From a virus: 61,416 nt of DNA. The position numbers were made by a program, and so were the translations under genes. Location of the stretch: positions 1-61,416 of IMG/VR virus record IMGVR_UViG_3300047509_000054, one strand, 5' to 3'. Shown here piece by piece: positions 17,159 to 24,639 of this stretch (within the stretch, counting starts at the first letter, position 1; each line of letters opens with the position of its first letter). The notes under the pieces were generated by a model that was given only the letters and a program-made list of their open reading frames with translations, searched no databases and was not told the DNA's origin.

Positions 17159-18235
17159 TCAGATCGCGTAGAAATGCACCTGATCGACCGCGCCGCCCAT
17201 GCTCGGCGTCGGCGTTCCGGGCGGGTTCACCGACGAGTTCGCTGTGCCGTAGAGGATGACCGAAGGCGTGCCCGAGTAGATGCCGCCGTCGAGCACCGTC
17301 TGCGCCGAGTTCGAGATCGCGCCGGCCGTGATCGTCGCCAAGATGGATGCCTTGCGCGGGCGCACCAGCAGCGCTTGCGTCGTCGGGTTGATGTAGGCAG
17401 CCGTCGTCGTCGGGAAGCCGCCGAGCGCCGACAACTCCACCGCGCCCTGCACCGCCGAGAAGCCCGATCCCGTCGTCGCAAAGGACACGCCGAGAAGCGC
17501 CCAGCACATGATCGGGGTAGCCGCAAAGCCGGTGCCGCCGCCACCCGTGGCGGTCAGCGTCGGAACAGCCGTCAGCGGGTTGCCGTGGTCGGTGCAGAGC
17601 AGGCCGGTGATGGTTTGCGCGCCGGTCAGCACGCACGATGCTTGCCCGTTTGCTCCCACGCCGTCGCGCCCGTCGTTGGTGATCGTGATCGTCGGCGCCT
17701 GCGTGTAGCCCGCGCCCTGGTCGGTGACCGTGATCGAGGTGACCGCGCCCGCCGAGATCGTCGCAAAGCCCGTCGCCTGAATGCCGGGGGTCGGCGGAAC
17801 AGAGAACTCGATGACCGGCGGATAGACGTAGCCTTGCCCGCCGTTCGTCACGGTGATCGCGGTGCCGACTGCGCCGCCGACGATCGCGAGCCACACCGAC
17901 GCGCCAGCCGATGCCGTGACAACCGGGGCCGACGTGAAGCCCGTCCCAGCAGCGGTGATCAGCGCGCCGACCGCGCAACCCGTCTGGTTCGCCATCCGCA
18001 TGTTGACGCCGTCCGAGTAGACGTTGAGCGGCGATGCGGTCGGCCAGTCGCCGCCAATCGTCCGCCACGTCGTCGTGACCGGATCGTACTCCTGGACTGC
18101 GGTGTAGCGACCGCAGCGCACCATCCACGCGCCCGGATTGATGAGGTCGACCTGCCCCGGCTCCATGGTCTGGATGTTGGTCGGCTGCCCCCGGAGAGTG
18201 GGCTGTACTCCTGGCGCTCCATAAACGACGGGCAT
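17159..18235 (-). CDS. GGxGY-repeat head decoration or fibre protein
   Basis: 358 aa. Residues ~90-250 contain at least three repeats of the GxG(F/Y)-xxx-P-x-(V/I) type (GGQGYVYPPVIEF, QGAGYTQAPTITI). The N- and C-terminal parts are beta-rich. It directly follows the coat gene in the operon, a usual position for head decoration proteins. Confidence 0.6.
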   Translation of the reverse strand: MPVVYGAPGVQPTLRGQPTNIQTMEPGQVDLINPGAWMVRCGRYTAVQEYDPVTTTWRTIGGDWPTASPLNVYSDGVNMRMANQTGCAVGALITAAGTGFTSAPVVTASAGASVWLAIVGGAVGTAITVTNGGQGYVYPPVIEFSVPPTPGIQATGFATISAGAVTSITVTDQGAGYTQAPTITITNDGRDGVGANGQASCVLTGAQTITGLLCTDHGNPLTAVPTLTATGGGGTGFAATPIMCWALLGVSFATTGSGFSAVQGAVELSALGGFPTTTAAYINPTTQALLVRPRKASILATITAGAISNSAQTVLDGGIYSGTPSVILYGTANSSVNPPGTPTPSMGGAVDQVHFYAI

Positions 18236-18252
18236 CGGTTTCTAGCTCCTAC

Positions 18253-19317
18253 TTACTGGAGGGGCGGGTTGCTGCCGGGGGTGTTCGGCCACGCCGCTCC
18301 GGTCAAGCCAGTGATGTGCGCCCCCGAACTCGGCTTGGCGCAGACGAGGTCGAGAGCCGTGATGAGGACGCCGATGTCCGCGATCTGGCCCTGCGGGATG
18401 GTCGACTCGAAGCCCGAGAACACGAAGGGCGCGTACTCGCTCAGATACATCGCCGTGTAGCGCGAGTTGAGCGTGTACATCTCGCCGCGCGGGCAGAACG
18501 GATCGGGGAAGAGCGGCGTGTCGAGAACCTGGATCGCGCGGAAGCCCGCGTTCACCACGTCGTCCTTCTGGTACTTCGACTTCGGCGTCGTCTGGTACAT
18601 CTCGTAGCCCATGAAATCCGTCATGAGCGAGGCCCAGTCGGCGGGGTTCATCACGGCGAAGTCGGGAGCCTCGCCGCCTGCCCCGGTCTGCACGCGGGTC
18701 AGCGTCACTGCCATGCCGGAGCGGTTCGAGATGCCGCCGGAGTTGGGCAGGAACTGACCCTGCCACCACACGTTCCCGGCCCGCGCGATGCCGCCGTAGC
18801 TCGGCGCGTTCGTCCCGTTGTCGAAAGCTTGGCTCAGAGAGTCGATGGCGCTCGGCTGCGCGAAATTGTTCGCGTAGAGCGATGTCGCAAGCGCCTGCTT
18901 GATCACCACCGCCGCGTCCGACATCACCGCCCGCAGCTTCGGGATGATCACCTCCGACGACTGGATAAGCGCCTCCATCCCGAAGAACCCGATCGGAACC
19001 ATCCCAAGTTTCAGGTTGAACATCGCGTTCTGAATCGCCGCCTGATCCTCCGGCATCGGGAAGTCGCCCGCGAAACCGCCCCACGAGAACGACGTGAACG
19101 CCGCGCCCTGTGCTGGGATCGTGATCTGAGGAGCGCCGCCCTTGGCCTTCTGCGCGTTCTGCAAAAACAGGCTAAGTAGCGGATGCGCTTGGTAAATTTG
19201 GACGAAAACCGAAGGCAAAACGGCCCTTCTTGTGAGCGCGGCGAGCTGCGCCCCTGCGGCACCACTAGGCAGAATTCCGCTGGAAACGGGGGTCTGGAAG
19301 GTCGTTGGGAGTGCCAT
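18253..19317 (-). CDS. Major capsid protein
   Basis: 354 aa, with the length, composition and position (directly after a scaffold-like gene) of an HK97-fold coat protein. Features include a long central helix region (IIPKLRAVMSDAAVVIKQAL at about 120-140) and P-domain-like strands near MNPADWASLM and TTPKSKYQKDDVVNAGFRAI. No protease or delta domain is visible. A short hairpin (GGCCG..CGGCC) in the 53-bp gap upstream may tune expression. Confidence 0.75.
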   Translation of the reverse strand: MALPTTFQTPVSSGILPSGAAGAQLAALTRRAVLPSVFVQIYQAHPLLSLFLQNAQKAKGGAPQITIPAQGAAFTSFSWGGFAGDFPMPEDQAAIQNAMFNLKLGMVPIGFFGMEALIQSSEVIIPKLRAVMSDAAVVIKQALATSLYANNFAQPSAIDSLSQAFDNGTNAPSYGGIARAGNVWWQGQFLPNSGGISNRSGMAVTLTRVQTGAGGEAPDFAVMNPADWASLMTDFMGYEMYQTTPKSKYQKDDVVNAGFRAIQVLDTPLFPDPFCPRGEMYTLNSRYTAMYLSEYAPFVFSGFESTIPQGQIADIGVLITALDLVCAKPSSGAHITGLTGAAWPNTPGSNPPLQ

Positions 19318-19370
19318 ATCTCAGATCTCCGTTACATTGCCATCAGGCCGGCGGCGGCCTTGTGGTGTGG

Positions 19371-19955
19371 TCACGCTGGATTTCCTCTCGCAAATTCGTC
19401 GAGAACTTCGGCGGCTTTGCGGTCATACCAGCGGATTGGGTCCTGATGCAGAAATGCAATGTCCTCGTCGTCGCTCTTGATGCCCGCGCCGAATAGGTTG
19501 AGGTCTGACGGCGCGTATGAGGAAGTCGTCGCCGGCTTGGCTCGCGGCTCGTGGTCGGTGACCCAAGCTGCGGCGGCGGCGGGATCGGGGTTTCCGGTGT
19601 CCTTCATGCGCTTGACGACCTTCGCCATGCCGTCGTCGGTGAGGCGGTATTCCTTCTGGGCGTCGGCGAGGGCTTTGTTGAGGTCGGCGTCCTCCTTCGA
19701 CTCCTTGTCGGCCTTCTCGCGTGCGTCGAGGCGATCTTCGAGGGTGCGGCGGGCTTTGCGTTCCTCTTCGAGTTCGGCCTTCACGGGGGCGAGCATCGGC
19801 TCGGCGATGTCGAGTTCTGGGATGCGCGAATCGGGGAGCTTTGCCTTGACCATTCGCTTGAAAGCAAGACCGTGCTCCTTGTCGTTCCAGATGCCGTCGA
19901 GGAGTTGCTGGGCACGTCGGAGGACGGCGAGTTCCTGATCGGAGATCTCTGGCAT
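19371..19955 (-). CDS. Scaffolding protein
   Basis: 194 aa, highly charged. A long coiled coil covers ~50-125 (KAELEEERKARRTLEDRL and following Lys/Glu/Asp heptads), with a less ordered C-terminus ending AEVLDEFARGNPA. Immediately upstream of the coat gene, as expected for an internal scaffold. Confidence 0.75.
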   Translation of the reverse strand: MPEISDQELAVLRRAQQLLDGIWNDKEHGLAFKRMVKAKLPDSRIPELDIAEPMLAPVKAELEEERKARRTLEDRLDAREKADKESKEDADLNKALADAQKEYRLTDDGMAKVVKRMKDTGNPDPAAAAAWVTDHEPRAKPATTSSYAPSDLNLFGAGIKSDDEDIAFLHQDPIRWYDRKAAEVLDEFARGNPA

Positions 19956-19969
19956 CGTTCACGCCTCCG

Positions 19970-20158
19970 TCAGGTGGTCGACCGATTGGAAACGTGGTCA
20001 ATCCCCATGGGGCCGTCGCTGACGGTCTTCGGCAGGCCAGATGCGCGGGCGCCGATGCCCATCTTGTCCATCGGGACGCGCTTCATCATCGGGTCGTCGG
20101 CTTCAGTTGTGTTGACATAAGGCGCAGGGAACGAGGGGTTCGTCTTGTTGAGGGCCAT
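19970..20158 (-). CDS. Small head-region protein
   Basis: 62 aa, polar, no hydrophobic segment (MALNKTNPSFPAPYVNTTEA start). Located between two head-assembly genes. Family not recognised; probably a minor structural protein. Confidence 0.55.
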   Translation of the reverse strand: MALNKTNPSFPAPYVNTTEADDPMMKRVPMDKMGIGARASGLPKTVSDGPMGIDHVSNRSTT

Positions 20159-20167
20159 CGGATACTC

Positions 20168-20581
20168 CTATGCGGGCGGTGCGCCGCCGCCGGCAGCGGG
20201 CGGGGCGGGCATCGCGGGGGATGGGGGAGCGCCGCCGCCCATGCGCGCGAGCGCGGCGTTCGGTGCGTTCTGCTTCATCTGCTGCATCATCTGGAGCAGC
20301 GATTGGACGGGGGGTCCGCCCTGCTGGCCTTCCTGATCGACGTGCTTGGAGAGGGTCTTGGCGACCGAGAGCACGTCGGTGTGGAGGGGCGATCCCATGG
20401 GGATCGAGGGCAGCGCGTCTTGCAGGGCTTGGAGGGCGACCTTGATCTTGCCGAGGCCGGCCATTGCGTTCCCGGCATTTCCCTGCGGCGCTGTAGGTCC
20501 GCCGAGGTTTGGCTTGGCGGTCGCCAGCGCCGGGGAGGCTGCCGGGGCGCCGCCTGCCGGGGAAGGCATTGGCAGGGGCAT
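20168..20581 (-). CDS. Small head-assembly protein with Pro/Gly-rich ends
   Basis: 137 aa, start at ATG 20581 because AAGGA lies about 6 nt upstream. Pro/Ala/Gly-rich ends flank a helical core (ALQALQDALPSIPMGSPLHT). Small helical proteins of this type often occur beside podoviral portal and coat genes. Function unknown. Confidence 0.6.
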   Translation of the reverse strand: MPLPMPSPAGGAPAASPALATAKPNLGGPTAPQGNAGNAMAGLGKIKVALQALQDALPSIPMGSPLHTDVLSVAKTLSKHVDQEGQQGGPPVQSLLQMMQQMKQNAPNAALARMGGGAPPSPAMPAPPAAGGGAPPA

Positions 20582-20662
20582 CGAGATCCTTGGTCGGGAG
20601 AACGGCGGGCGGAGCCGGGACGACACCGCCCGTCGATGTCAGGAAGTATCGCGCTGGGCGAT

Positions 20663-20698
20663 TTACTTCCGCTTGTGACGACGACGGCCGCGTGCCAT
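20663..20698 (-). CDS. Eleven-residue basic peptide, candidate
   Basis: ATG 20698 to TAA 20663 encodes MARGRRRHKRK. AAAGGAG stands 7 nt before the ATG, the best Shine-Dalgarno in this region. The peptide is nearly all Arg/Lys/His and would be the first product of the leftward late operon. It may be a nucleic-acid-binding peptide or a leader whose translation opens the downstream site. Confidence 0.5.
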   Translation of the reverse strand: MARGRRRHKRK

Positions 20699-20863
20699 GG
20701 CGAGTCTCCTTTGCTGTGAGCGACCGCCAAAGTCTCAAGCCCGTATTCGGCGGTCAGGAATCCCCAAAGCGGGGGGTGTGAAACCCCTACGCGCGATGAG
20801 CAAATTGGACGAGAGTGGAAAATCGCGCTAGCGTGCGCTACTCGCCAAATAGCGCAGGGGTGC
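20699..20863. promoter_or_regulatory. Divergent control region of the late operon and the portal operon
   Basis: 165 bp between divergent genes. It holds a 7-bp inverted repeat (GACCGCC/GGCGGTC, within 20720-20757) separated by about 21 bp, a hairpin around CCCCAAAGCGGGG (20762-20774) and GC-rich palindromes near 20825-20855. Promoter boxes for the two operons must lie here, but no consensus pair is clear. Confidence 0.45.
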
Positions 20864-21070
20864 GTGAAGATGCACACTGATCAGCAACGGTACACGTCGA
20901 AGGAAGTCGCGAAGATACTTGGCGTCTCGACAACGTGGCTTTATCGACGGCGCAAGGAAATTGGCACCGGCCCTGATTTCTTCAACTTCCGCCGTCGATA
21001 CTTCTACTACGAGAGCGACGTTGAGCGCTGGCGCGAGAGTCGCCGAAACCTCGGACAAATCGTGGCGTAG
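20864..21070 (+). CDS. MerR/excisionase-type HTH protein
   Basis: 68 aa, with a helix-turn-helix at about 11-35 (YTSKEVAKILGVSTTWLYRR) of the HTH_17/excisionase type. Starts at ATG 20864 or at the in-frame ATG 20870; AGGGG lies upstream. First gene of the short rightward operon that leads to the portal. It probably regulates the divergent late promoters, although excisionase-like folds also serve as terminase small subunits in some phages. Confidence 0.7.
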   Translation: MKMHTDQQRYTSKEVAKILGVSTTWLYRRRKEIGTGPDFFNFRRRYFYYESDVERWRESRRNLGQIVA

Positions 21071-21101
21071 CCAAAATCGACAGAGCGAGTATGCTCGCCG
21101 G

Positions 21102-21350
21102 ATGCGCATCCCCGGCAAACTTTCCAGACGATCAATCCTTGGCGGGATAGCCGGGCTGCTGGCCGGGCCAGCCATAACTCGTGCAATCTCATCTCTGCCT
21201 GATATTGCGGCAACGGATCCAATCAAACGATTGGGAGCTTGGGCCACCTCTACCGTAGTTGCTGGGCAAATCACATCGGTTACGATAACGAACGGTGGCA
21301 GCGGCTATCGCGTGCCGCCAACCGTCACAATTTACGATCCAAACGCATGA
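21102..21350 (+). CDS. Small protein with twin-arginine-like leader and GGSGY repeat
   Basis: 82 aa. SRRSIL at residues 8-13 followed by a hydrophobic stretch (GGIAGLLAGPAITRA) has the look of a Tat signal. The remainder ends with one copy of the GGSGY-xxPP-x-V repeat of the tail proteins. Start at ATG 21102; TGA overlaps the portal ATG as ATGA. Its role beside the portal is unclear. Confidence 0.55.
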   Translation: MRIPGKLSRRSILGGIAGLLAGPAITRAISSLPDIAATDPIKRLGAWATSTVVAGQITSVTITNGGSGYRVPPTVTIYDPNA

Positions 21351-23140
21351 GAATCCCCTCCCGCAACATCGCAGCATTCGCCAAGGAACTCGTCGACCGC
21401 TGCTCGATTTCACGTGAAACACGCATCGAACGCGGCCGCATGTACCGCAATTTGTTTCTGACCGGCGACGAGGGCGGCGACCCGGCGACCTACCCCCGGA
21501 CCTACGCCTACATCGACAACCTCTCGTCCTATCTCTACTCGCCGGTCGAACTGCGCTTCATCATCGAGCACTACGGGCAGGCGAACCCCGCCGACCGCGC
21601 AAAGGCCAGAGCCGCCGCGTCCGACCTCCACCGCAGATTCCGCGAGGCCGCGCTCGACACCGAAATCGAGGAGGCCGTCACATGGGCCCTCGTCAAGGGC
21701 AAGATGTTCGTCAAGCTGCTGTGGTCGCGCTGGGGCTTCGAGCCGATCCTCGTGCAGCCGGAGATGATGGGCGTCCTCGACGAATCAAAGGCCAGCCTCG
21801 ACCGGCAGGAGGCGTTCTGCCACACGACATTCATTTCCAAGGCCCAGTTCTACGATCTCATCGAACTCCACCCCGACCGCGCCGACCTCGAAAAGAAGGT
21901 CCAGCGATATCTCTCGCCGCGCAAGGGAGCCGAGGAGGCGCAGGGGAACGCCGTGCTGCGTCAGGTCATCCTCGGCGGGCTCTACCCCTACCAGACAGCC
22001 GGCAACGATAGCGTAGCGAAGCCGCGCGGGTTCGTAGACTGGCTCTCCGGCCCCGATCCCGTCATCAGCCCCGAAGTTCTCGGCGACCTCCTGCGGCTCG
22101 ACGAGCTATGGGTCTGGGACTCGGCGGAAGACGACTGGACGACGATCCAGATCATCGGCGAGGATTGCGTCATCGAAGGCAAGACGATGCACCGCAACAT
22201 CTTCGCCGACGCCATCGACACGAACCTCAAGCTCGACCACAAGGACAACCCGCTCAACGGGCACCATCCCTTCAACGAGATCTGCCCGAACCCGCTCAAC
22301 GGCTACTTCTGGGGCCGCTCGGAACTCTGCAACGTCGCGCTGCTGCAAAAGACGCTGAACATCAGGCTCAACGGCATCAACGCGCTGCTGCGCTTGCAGG
22401 AGAAGCCGTCGCGGCTGATGACCGGCGGGACGAGCCTCAATCAGAGCGCGATGAACAAGATCAGCAAGCCGGGCGGATACCTGACGGACTCGAACCCGAA
22501 CGCGAAGATCAGTTCTCTCGCGCCTGAGATCCCGGTCGGCCTCTACGAATCGCTGCACGAAAGCGAGCGCATGTTCGACCACATGGCCGGCACGCCGCCT
22601 GTCCTCCAGGGCCGGGGCGAGGGATCGGTCAGAGCGCAGGGCCACGCCGAGACGCTGACCCGAAACGCATCGCCCCGCTTCAAGGACCGGGCATTGTTGA
22701 TCGAGCGTCAGATCGAAGCCATCGGCGGCCTCGGGCTTGACATGCTCAAGGCACACGAACCGAAAGACCTCGTCGCTTGGGTCAAGCCGAACGACGCCGG
22801 CATCGAGACGGAGTTGAACGGCGTCGAGGACATCGAGCAGGCTCCCGCGCCGGGGATGCGGAGAATCGATTTCAAATACGCCGATCTTCGAGATTGCGCC
22901 GTCAGGGTCGACTCTCATTCCGCCTCCCCGGCCTTCGCGCATGAAAGCAAACAGCTTGCGTTTGATTTGTTGAAAGCCGGTGTCGCGCCGCCGCGCTACG
23001 TCGCCGAACATCTGCATCCTGCCGGCGAAGACGAATTGGTCACCGATTTGGAGCGTGCCGAAATTGACCGCGCGAAGATGATGCAGGAACATCCGGAACT
23101 CGCACTTAAATCAATCGAGGGCGGCAAAAAACGGAAATGA
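21347..23140 (+). CDS. Portal protein
   Basis: 597 aa. Size, charge and features such as YIDNLSSYLYSP near the N-terminus, EKPSRLMTGGTSLNQ in the middle and a Lys-rich end match podoviral portal proteins, the dodecameric DNA gate at the head vertex. Start ATG 21347 is coupled to the upstream small gene. Unusually, it lies on the + strand while terminase, scaffold and coat are on the - strand. Confidence 0.7.
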   Translation: MRIPSRNIAAFAKELVDRCSISRETRIERGRMYRNLFLTGDEGGDPATYPRTYAYIDNLSSYLYSPVELRFIIEHYGQANPADRAKARAAASDLHRRFREAALDTEIEEAVTWALVKGKMFVKLLWSRWGFEPILVQPEMMGVLDESKASLDRQEAFCHTTFISKAQFYDLIELHPDRADLEKKVQRYLSPRKGAEEAQGNAVLRQVILGGLYPYQTAGNDSVAKPRGFVDWLSGPDPVISPEVLGDLLRLDELWVWDSAEDDWTTIQIIGEDCVIEGKTMHRNIFADAIDTNLKLDHKDNPLNGHHPFNEICPNPLNGYFWGRSELCNVALLQKTLNIRLNGINALLRLQEKPSRLMTGGTSLNQSAMNKISKPGGYLTDSNPNAKISSLAPEIPVGLYESLHESERMFDHMAGTPPVLQGRGEGSVRAQGHAETLTRNASPRFKDRALLIERQIEAIGGLGLDMLKAHEPKDLVAWVKPNDAGIETELNGVEDIEQAPAPGMRRIDFKYADLRDCAVRVDSHSASPAFAHESKQLAFDLLKAGVAPPRYVAEHLHPAGEDELVTDLERAEIDRAKMMQEHPELALKSIEGGKKRK

Positions 23141-23612
23141 GCCGTTGACGCCGCGTGCGCGTCGTGTCAAAGCCGTCACGGCTACGAGAGGCCCGTTGTT
23201 GCCCGTCCCGGAAGTTCCCGGAACGGCATCGTCCGTTACGTCCGGTCAATGCCGGAGGGGTTGTGAGTGGCTGGTCCAGTTTCTGACCAGTAGTGCTAGG
23301 AATGCGAGGCCGGAGGGGTTTTGCTTTCTGCGGCCAGTTACGGCCCGTTCCAGATCGTCATGTTAAGGCTGGAGGGGCATCGAAGTGAAGCGTGCGTCGC
23401 GGAGCGGGAAGTTCAGGCTTTGCGCTGATCGGCTCCGCTCTGTAAGGCTGTCTTGTTCGGGCATATCCCGTTCGGGTCCGCCACGTTGTTGCTGCGCTAG
23501 TTAAGGCCGGCAGAGAGAATACGAAAGTCGGCGGTTGCCGGCGAGAGGCGGGGAGAGTCGTTGCTTGTCGCATCGAGGCTCGTATGTGATTGGAGCGTCA
23601 ACGACAGGCGTG
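23141..23612. repeat. Non-coding stretch with a degenerate motif at ~58-bp spacing
   Basis: Between the portal and the convergent sugar operon. The motif GCYGGAGGGG occurs at 23251, 23309 and 23368. Related AAGGCYG copies begin at about 23443, 23502 and 23614. Spacings are 58, 59, 79, 59 and 112 bp. Short inverted repeats lie between copies (CTGGTC/GACCAG at 23271-23290; GCGGAGC/GCTCCGC within 23399-23438). No convincing gene; very short frames after the GGAGG motifs are possible. Confidence 0.45.
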
Positions 23613-23616
23613 GTAA

Positions 23617-23646
23617 GGCCGGCTTCTATCGTTGTAGAAGTCGGCC
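23617..23646. terminator. Hairpin terminator between convergent operons
   Basis: A 12-bp stem (23617-23628 with 23635-23646, one G-U pair) with a 6-nt loop, followed on + by a pyrimidine-rich stretch. It lies at the meeting point of the portal and sugar operons and includes the stop codon of the dehydratase-like gene, so it may serve both strands. Confidence 0.6.
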
Positions 23647-24639
23647 TCCTTCCTTTCTAACGCGATCTCGCCAATACGCCATCAGGTCCGCCATCGTCTG
23701 CGCGAACGGGATCTCGGGTTGCCACCCTGTGTGTGCGCGAAACTTTCTTGTGTCGGGGACCTGGAGGTCGGCGTCGATCGGGCGCAGGCGCTCGGGATCG
23801 ACCTCGATGGTGATCCTCACATCAGCCGTGGACATCCGAATCAGGTGGTGAGCGATGTCGCCCACGGTGCAGGTGTGCGTGCCGCCGATGTTATAGTAGG
23901 ATCCGGGAATCGGATTGACCGTCACGGCGATGTGGTAGGCTTTGGCGACATCGCGAACGTCGCAGAGGGTTCGGAGAGAGTCTAGGTTTCCGACCTTCAC
24001 GACAGGCGGAAGAAGTCCGGCTTCTATCATGCAAATTTGCTTGCTGAACGAACTTTCCATGAACACATCGCCCCGCCTTGGCCCGGTCGTCGTGAACATC
24101 CGCGTCGTCTGCGTGTTGATGCCGTAAGCCTCGGCGTAGAAGCGCCCGACGAGATCGGTGCCGGCCTTGCTGATCGCGTAGGGGCTCGCGGGATGGAACA
24201 GCGTCTCCTCGCCGATCGGCACCTTGTCCTTCGGCACGCGACCGAAGACCTCCGACGAGGAACAAACGTGGACGATCGCCTGTGGACAGAATTGCCGCAC
24301 GGCGTCGAGCAGCCGAGTCGTTCCCAAGATGTTCGTGTCGAGGGTGTCGAGCGGCGAGTCGAACGAGGTGCGCGGGAAACTCTGCGCGGCGAGGTGGAAG
24401 ACGTAATCCGGCGCCGCCTCCCTGACCACGCGCTGAATGCTGATTGTGTCCCTCAAATCGCCGCAGAGCAGATGCACCCGGTCCTTCGCGTTGATGCGCG
24501 GGATCAGCGTTTCGAGGTTGTCGAGCGGCGAGCGCCACCGCGTCATTCCGTACACGTCCCAATCGGTGTGCTCGACCAGGTACTCGGCGAGGTGGCTGCC
24601 GACGAATCCGGTGAGGCCCGTAATCAGCGCGCGGGTCAA
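23626..24639 (-). CDS. GDP-mannose 4,6-dehydratase-like NAD(P)-dependent enzyme
   Basis: 337 aa of the extended SDR family. The Rossmann motif TGLTGFVGSHL is at the N-terminus, then SSSEVFG, and the catalytic pair YAISK (YxxxK). The block TGPRRGDVFMESSF with VGNLDSLRTLCDVRDVAKAY resembles GDP-mannose 4,6-dehydratases. Expected reaction: GDP-mannose to GDP-4-keto-6-deoxymannose; a GDP-4-keto-6-deoxymannose reductase is not excluded. Start is TTG 24639, overlapping the previous TGA as TTGA. Last gene of the sugar operon; it would supply the 4-keto sugar for the DegT-family enzyme before it. Confidence 0.75.
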   Translation of the reverse strand: MTRALITGLTGFVGSHLAEYLVEHTDWDVYGMTRWRSPLDNLETLIPRINAKDRVHLLCGDLRDTISIQRVVREAAPDYVFHLAAQSFPRTSFDSPLDTLDTNILGTTRLLDAVRQFCPQAIVHVCSSSEVFGRVPKDKVPIGEETLFHPASPYAISKAGTDLVGRFYAEAYGINTQTTRMFTTTGPRRGDVFMESSFSKQICMIEAGLLPPVVKVGNLDSLRTLCDVRDVAKAYHIAVTVNPIPGSYYNIGGTHTCTVGDIAHHLIRMSTADVRITIEVDPERLRPIDADLQVPDTRKFRAHTGWQPEIPFAQTMADLMAYWRDRVRKEGGRLLQR

